A DNA stretch of 64,000 bases from Citrobacter amalonaticus (GTDB lineage: Bacteria > Pseudomonadota > Gammaproteobacteria > Enterobacterales > Enterobacteriaceae): the NCBI RefSeq assembly GCF_002918555.1, contig NZ_PQMB01000001.1, positions 620,087 to 684,086 of the forward strand, given 5' to 3'. Below the pieces are notes generated by a model. The model searched no databases. It was given only the letters and a program-made list of their open reading frames with translations, and was not told the origin of the DNA. The number at the start of each line of letters is the position of its first letter. Position 1 is the first letter of the stretch. The translations under genes and the position numbers were made by a program. Positions 59,361 through 64,000 of the stretch are shown here, one piece after another.

Positions 59361-60989
59361 ATGAAAATTCGCGACTCGCAAACAGGTGACGTGATAATCA
59401 TTGGTGGAGGTGCCACAGGCGCAGGGATTGCCCGTGACTGTGCGCTGCGTGGACTGCGCGTCATCTTAGTTGAGCGTCATGACATCGCCACCGGCGCCAC
59501 GGGTCGTAACCACGGCCTGCTGCATAGCGGTGCCCGTTACGCCGTTACCGACGCGGAATCAGCCCGCGAGTGCATCAGTGAAAACCAGATTCTGAAACGT
59601 ATCGCTCGTCACTGCGTCGAACCGACGGACGGTCTGTTTATTACATTGCCCGAAGATGACCTCTCTTTTCAGGCCACCTTTATTCGCGCCTGTGAAGAAG
59701 CCGGAATTCGCGCTGAGGCCATTGACCCACAGCAGGCGCGCCTGATCGAACCTTCGGTCAACCCTCAATTGACCGGGGCGGTGAAAGTACCGGATGGCAC
59801 CGTTGATCCGTTCCGTCTGACCGCAGCCAATATGCTTGATGCCAGAGAACATGGTGCCATTATCCTGACCGCTCATGAGGTTGTCGGCCTTATTCGCGAA
59901 GGCGCGACCATTACCGGCGTACACGTCCGTAATCATCTCACCGGCGAAACGCAGATTCTGCACGCTCCGGTGGTGGTGAACGCTGCCGGGATCTGGGGCC
60001 AGCGGATTGCGGAATATGCCGACCTGAACATCCGTATGTTCCCGGCGAAAGGATCGTTGCTGATCATGGATCACCGTATTAATCAGCATGTGATCAACCG
60101 CTGCCGTAAACCGTCAGATGCCGACATTCTGGTGCCCGGCGACACCATTTCGCTCATCGGTACCACGTCCACACATATTGATTACAACGATATCGACAGC
60201 AACCGCGTGACCGCCGAAGAGGTCGATATTCTGCTGCGTGAAGGCGAGAAACTCGCCCCTGTAATGGCAAAAACGCGCATCCTGCGCGCCTACTCCGGCG
60301 TGCGTCCGCTGGTGGCAAGCGACGATGACCCAACCGGGCGTAACGTCAGCCGCGGCATCGTGCTATTCGATCACGCCGAACGCGATGGCCTGGAAGGGTT
60401 TATCACCATTACCGGCGGAAAGCTGATGACCTACCGGCTGATGGCGGAATGGGCAACCGACGCGGTCTGCCGCAAGTTAAGTAACAGCCGTCCCTGCGTT
60501 ACGGCTGAGACTCCGCTGCCGGGTTCGCAGGAATCCGCTGAACATACGCTGAAACGCGTTATCTCCCTGCCTGCGCCATTACGCGGCTCGGCGGTGTACC
60601 GCCATGGCGATCGTACACCGGCATGGTTAAGTGAAGGCCGCCAGCACCGTAGCCTGGTGTGCGAATGCGAAGCCGTCACCGCGGGCGAAGTCCAGTACGC
60701 GGTGGAGAACCTGAACGTGAACAGCCTGCTGGATCTGCGCCGCCGTACCCGCGTGGGGATGGGGACCTGCCAGGGGGAGCTCTGCGCCTGCCGCGCCGCC
60801 GGTTTGTTGCAGCGTTTTAATATCACCACTTCCGCACAATCCATCACTCAGCTTTCTGATTTCCTGAACGAGCGCTGGAAAGGCGTTCAGCCTGTTGCCT
60901 GGGGGGACGCGCTGCGCGAAAGCGAATTTACGCGCTGGGTTTATCAGGGGTTATGCGGTCTGGAGAAGGAACAGCACAATGAGATTTGA
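59361..60989 (+). CDS. glpA: Anaerobic glycerol-3-phosphate dehydrogenase subunit A
   Basis: 542 residues. FAD loop [16 protein letters not shown] near residue 13; a C-terminal [2Fe-2S] BFD-like domain with CECEAVT and [10 protein letters not shown]. It oxidises glycerol-3-phosphate to dihydroxyacetone phosphate under anaerobic conditions. It overlaps glpB by 11 bases. GAGGG precedes the start. Confidence 0.97.
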   Translation: MKIRDSQTGDVIIIGGGATGAGIARDCALRGLRVILVERHDIATGATGRNHGLLHSGARYAVTDAESARECISENQILKRIARHCVEPTDGLFITLPEDDLSFQATFIRACEEAGIRAEAIDPQQARLIEPSVNPQLTGAVKVPDGTVDPFRLTAANMLDAREHGAIILTAHEVVGLIREGATITGVHVRNHLTGETQILHAPVVVNAAGIWGQRIAEYADLNIRMFPAKGSLLIMDHRINQHVINRCRKPSDADILVPGDTISLIGTTSTHIDYNDIDSNRVTAEEVDILLREGEKLAPVMAKTRILRAYSGVRPLVASDDDPTGRNVSRGIVLFDHAERDGLEGFITITGGKLMTYRLMAEWATDAVCRKLSNSRPCVTAETPLPGSQESAEHTLKRVISLPAPLRGSAVYRHGDRTPAWLSEGRQHRSLVCECEAVTAGEVQYAVENLNVNSLLDLRRRTRVGMGTCQGELCACRAAGLLQRFNITTSAQSITQLSDFLNERWKGVQPVAWGDALRESEFTRWVYQGLCGLEKEQHNEI

Positions 60990-62238
60990 TACGGTCATTA
61001 TGGGCGGTGGCCTTGCCGGTTTACTCTGTGGCCTGCAATTGCAGAAAACCGGCTTACGCTGCGCGATTGTCACCCGTGGTCAAAGCGCGCTGCATTTTTC
61101 TTCCGGTTCACTGGATCTGCTTAGCACATTACCGGACGGTCAGACGGTGAGCGACATCGCTACCGGACTGGATGCGCTGCGCGTACAGGCGCCAGAACAC
61201 CCTTATACCACGATCGGCACACAACATGTCCTGGCGCTGGCCCAACAGGCACAGGCACTGCTGGCAGAATGTGGCACAAACTTACAGGGCGATGTCGGAC
61301 AGGCACATTTACGCGTCACGCCGCTGGGGATGCTGCGTTCAACCTGGCTCAGTTCACCGGAAGTCCCGGTCTGGCCGCTTGCCGCAAAGCGGATTTGCGT
61401 GGTCGGGATCAGCGGGTTAATGGACTTTCAGGCCCATCTTGCGGCGGCCTCCCTGTGCCAGCGCGGTCTGAATGTGGATACGGCGGAGATTGACCTGCCC
61501 GAACTGGACGTTTTACGCGATAACCCTACCGAGTTTCGTGCCGTCAATATCGCGCGTTTTCTGGATAACGAAGACAAATGGTCATTGCTGTATGACGCCT
61601 TGCTGCCAATAGCAAAAACGTGCGAAATGATAATGATGCCTGCCTGCTTTGGTCTGGCAGATGACAGCCTCTGGCGCTGGCTCAATGAGCGCCTCCCCTG
61701 CTCGCTCACGCTGCTCCCCACCCTGCCGCCTTCGGTGCCGGGAATGCGTCTGCACAATCAGCTTCAGCGGAAGTTTGTTCGCCAGGGCGGGATCTGGATG
61801 CCGGGCGACGAGGTGAAAAAAGTAACCTGCAAAAATGGCGTGGTGAGCGAAATCTGGACCCGCAACCATGCCGATATTCCTTTGCATCCGCGTTTTGCGG
61901 TGCTCGCCAGCGGCAGTTTTTTCAGTAGCGGGCTGGTGGCTGACCGTGAAGGCATTCGCGAACCCATTCTGGGGCTGGATGTTCAGCAAACGGCAACCCG
62001 CGCCGAATGGTATCAACGTGATTTCTTTGATGCGCAACCCTGGCAGCAGTTTGGCGTCACGACGGATAATGCGCTGCGTCCAAAACTTGCCGGGAAAACG
62101 GTGGAAAACCTGTACGCTATCGGCTCTGTGCTTGGCGGATTCGACCCGATAGCCCAGGGATGCGGAGGCGGCGTGTGCGCAGTCACTGCTTTACATGCCG
62201 CGCAACACATTACAGAACGTGCAGGAGGTCAGCAATGA
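60979..62238 (+). CDS. glpB: Anaerobic glycerol-3-phosphate dehydrogenase subunit B
   Basis: 419 residues from [18 protein letters not shown], a flavoprotein fold with an FMN/FAD loop at the N-terminus and [13 protein letters not shown] near the end. It links GlpA to membrane-bound GlpC. Start inside the glpA end, preceded by AGAAGGA. Confidence 0.96.
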   Translation: MRFDTVIMGGGLAGLLCGLQLQKTGLRCAIVTRGQSALHFSSGSLDLLSTLPDGQTVSDIATGLDALRVQAPEHPYTTIGTQHVLALAQQAQALLAECGTNLQGDVGQAHLRVTPLGMLRSTWLSSPEVPVWPLAAKRICVVGISGLMDFQAHLAAASLCQRGLNVDTAEIDLPELDVLRDNPTEFRAVNIARFLDNEDKWSLLYDALLPIAKTCEMIMMPACFGLADDSLWRWLNERLPCSLTLLPTLPPSVPGMRLHNQLQRKFVRQGGIWMPGDEVKKVTCKNGVVSEIWTRNHADIPLHPRFAVLASGSFFSSGLVADREGIREPILGLDVQQTATRAEWYQRDFFDAQPWQQFGVTTDNALRPKLAGKTVENLYAIGSVLGGFDPIAQGCGGGVCAVTALHAAQHITERAGGQQ

Positions 62239-63425
62239 GCGATACCCGTTTTGAAAGTTGCATCAAATGCACGGTGTGTACCACGGCCTGTCCGGTCAGT
62301 CGCGTAAATCCGGGCTATCCGGGCCCCAAACAGGCCGGACCGGACGGAGAACGTCTGCGTCTGAAAGACGGCGCGCTGTATGATGACGCGCTGAAATATT
62401 GCATCAACTGTAAACGTTGCGAAGTGGCCTGCCCGTCAGATGTGAAGATTGGCGATATCATCCAGCGCGCGCGCGCGAAATACGACACGACGCGCCCGTC
62501 GCTGCGTAATTTTATCCTGAGCCACACCGATCTGATGGGCAGCGTCTCCACCCCGTTCGCACCGGTGGTGAATACAGCCACAGCGCTGAAACCCGTGCGG
62601 CAGCTGCTTGATTACGCATTGAAAATCGATCATCGCCGTACGCTGCCGAAATACTCTTTTGGCACCTTCCGCCGCTGGTATCGCAGCGTCGCCGCGCAGC
62701 AGGCGCAGTATCAGGATCAGGTCGCCTTCTTCCACGGCTGCTTCGTTAACTATAACCATCCCCAGCTTGGTAAGGATCTCATTAAGGTTCTGAATGCGAT
62801 GGGTACAGGCGTGCAACTGCTGAGTAAAGAGAAGTGCTGCGGCGTACCGCTGATTGCGAACGGCTTTACCGACAAAGCGCGTAAGCAGGCGGTCATTAAC
62901 GTCGAATCCCTGCGCGAAGCCATCGGCGTGAAAGGGATCCCGGTCATTGCCACCTCCTCAACCTGCACCTTTGCGCTGCGCGATGAGTATCCCGAAGTCC
63001 TGGATGTGGATAACTCAGGGCTGCGTGAACACATTGAGCTGGCGACCCGCTGGCTGTGGCGAAAACTGGATGAAGGGAAAACGCTACCGCTGAAAACGTT
63101 GCCGCTGAAGGTGACCTACCATACGCCCTGTCATATGGAAAAAATGGGCTGGACGTTATATACGCTCGAACTGCTGCGCCGGATCCCCGGGCTGGAACTG
63201 ACGGTGCTGGACTCCCAGTGCTGTGGGATTGCCGGCACCTACGGCTTCAAAAAGGAAAACTATCCGACATCACAGTCTATCGGCGCTCCGCTGTTTAAGC
63301 AGATTGAAGAAAGCGGCGCGGATATCGTGGTCACCGACTGTGAAACCTGTAAATGGCAGATTGAGATGTCGACAAGCAAACGCTGTGAACATCCCATTAC
63401 GCTGTTAGCAAAAGCGTTAGGTTAA
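62235..63425 (+). CDS. glpC: Anaerobic glycerol-3-phosphate dehydrogenase subunit C
   Basis: 396 residues. Two [4Fe-4S] motifs ([12 protein letters not shown] and [12 protein letters not shown]) are followed by two CCG domains (EKCCGVP and [12 protein letters not shown]), as in heterodisulfide-reductase-like subunits. It anchors GlpAB to the membrane and passes electrons to menaquinone. Overlaps glpB by four bases; AGGAGG precedes it. Confidence 0.97.
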   Translation: MSDTRFESCIKCTVCTTACPVSRVNPGYPGPKQAGPDGERLRLKDGALYDDALKYCINCKRCEVACPSDVKIGDIIQRARAKYDTTRPSLRNFILSHTDLMGSVSTPFAPVVNTATALKPVRQLLDYALKIDHRRTLPKYSFGTFRRWYRSVAAQQAQYQDQVAFFHGCFVNYNHPQLGKDLIKVLNAMGTGVQLLSKEKCCGVPLIANGFTDKARKQAVINVESLREAIGVKGIPVIATSSTCTFALRDEYPEVLDVDNSGLREHIELATRWLWRKLDEGKTLPLKTLPLKVTYHTPCHMEKMGWTLYTLELLRRIPGLELTVLDSQCCGIAGTYGFKKENYPTSQSIGAPLFKQIEESGADIVVTDCETCKWQIEMSTSKRCEHPITLLAKALG

Positions 63426-63429
63426 AAGC

Positions 63430-63468
63430 CGGAGCCTGGCCCGTCAGGCATAACGCGGCCAGGCTCCC
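63430..63468. terminator. Palindrome downstream of glpC
   Basis: GGAGCCTGGCC pairs with GGCCAGGCTCC around a 15-base loop. There is no clear T run, so it may be an mRNA-stabilising stem and not a true terminator. Confidence 0.5.
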
Positions 63469-63641
63469 GGTGGCGCTGTGCTAGCGGGCATTTTTGCGTA
63501 TGCCGTTGCACATAACTGAATACGTTGCAGCCGGACGTATTTATCTCTGACTCCTCCACGCAAAGAATCAATTCCTCGAATGCAGCCCGCGTCATCCGTG
63601 GGTACCGTCACGCCATCTTCTCCCTCTGGTGACGGACTACC

Positions 63642-63779
63642 ATGGCTAAATCAGCAACATCAACACCGCATGATGCGGTTTTTAAAAAGATAATTTCTTA
63701 TCCTGAGAATGATTATGTGAAGCACACAAACCCAACACTTACAGGCTGTAACCAGATTGCTGTGGCAATCGTCAAATAA
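63642..63779 (+). pseudogene. Rpn-family (YfaD-like) nuclease, N-terminal remnant
   Basis: A 45-codon frame begins MAKSATSTPHDAVFKK, the conserved start of Rpn/YhgA recombination-promoting nucleases; E. coli has yfaD here. After residue 16 the likeness ends, and the frame stops at 63777 instead of near 300 codons. The PD-(D/E)XK core is absent. A hairpin with five T (ACCGCA / TGCGGT, 63665-63683) lies within it. Confidence 0.7.
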
Positions 63780-63813
63780 ATTAGCCTTCAGGTTAATTTT
63801 AAATGGTTATGAA

Positions 63814-63829
63814 TTAGCCTATGAGCTAA
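63814..63829. promoter_or_regulatory. Candidate operator upstream of the toxin gene
   Basis: TTAGC, six bases, GCTAA, a short inverted repeat 24 bases before the ATG, where toxin-antitoxin operons are usually autoregulated. Support is by pattern only. Confidence 0.35.
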
Positions 63830-63853
63830 CATTTATTTGGAGTGGGCGGCCCT

Positions 63854-64000
63854 ATGTTTAGCGTTGTTTATCACCCTGAGGCCAGGGAAGAAGCAACTGC
63901 ATTACCCGTAAAAATTCGGGTTAAGTTCGACCGGCTCATTAGTAAGCTGGAACATAACGCCCGGTTGTTGCGGGAGCCGGATACGAAACCCCTTGGCGAT
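63854..64000 (+). CDS. RelE/HigB-like toxin, partial
   Basis: The first 49 codons, cut by the window edge: MFSVVYHPEAREEATALPVK followed by IRVKFDRLISKLEHN and REPDTKPLGD. The pattern fits the Gp49/HigB branch of RelE-superfamily mRNA interferases, in which the antitoxin gene usually follows. The catalytic residues lie beyond the edge. It is adjacent to the Rpn remnant, so this is variable DNA. Confidence 0.65.
   Translation, partial: MFSVVYHPEAREEATALPVKIRVKFDRLISKLEHNARLLREPDTKPLGD

Overview
The window is chromosomal DNA from an enterobacterium close to Citrobacter. Gene content and order follow the Escherichia coli K-12 segment from yejK to glpC (recalled from memory), and most proteins match E. 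coli lengths to within a few residues. GyrA carries Thr at position 83, the natural state in the Citrobacter freundii group, where E. coli has Ser. No database search was possible, so species is an inference.

Layout: (1) 1-2.6 kb, yejK (partial), yejL, yejM and tRNA-Pro(GGG). (2) 2.6-5.6 kb, an AT-rich accessory scar between the tRNA and narP: a truncated DinI-like phage gene, a colicin immunity gene, a convergent pore-forming colicin gene with LexA and Fur sites in its promoter, and an IS4-family transposase fragment. (3) 5.6-18.8 kb, narP, then the 15-gene periplasmic nitrate reductase and cytochrome c maturation cluster napFDAGHBC-ccmABCDEFGH on the minus strand, preceded by an FNR plus NarP/NarL promoter. 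(4) 19-29.4 kb, eco, mqo, mgtE, yojI, alkB-ada, apbE, ompC and the sRNA gene micF. (5) 29.7-43.4 kb, the rcsD-rcsB/rcsC phosphorelay and atoSC-atoDAEB for short-chain fatty acid use. (6) 43.4-48 kb, an accessory sugar-alcohol-type PTS cluster (RpiR regulator, Gfo/Idh/MocA dehydrogenase, three glucitol-family PTS proteins) bounded by ERIC-type palindromic repeats. (7) 48-64 kb, gyrA, ubiG, nrdAB-yfaE, inaA, glpTQ and glpABC, ending in a truncated Rpn-family gene and a partial RelE/HigB-like toxin.

How the genes work together: NarP and FNR switch on nap-ccm under anoxia with nitrate; Ccm supplies the c-type hemes of NapB and NapC. AtoS/AtoC control atoDAEB through a sigma-54 promoter. OmpC and MicF share an OmpR-controlled intergenic region. 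RcsC, RcsD and RcsB form one phosphorelay. GlpT/GlpQ import and produce glycerol-3-phosphate for GlpABC, but glpT carries a one-base insertion here.

The most interesting points are the TonB-type, probably iron- and SOS-controlled chromosomal colicin; the glpT frameshift, which predicts loss of glycerol-3-phosphate and fosfomycin uptake by this route; and the PTS/oxidoreductase island held between two inverted, nearly matching palindromic repeats, whose EIIA protein lacks the expected phosphorylatable histidine.
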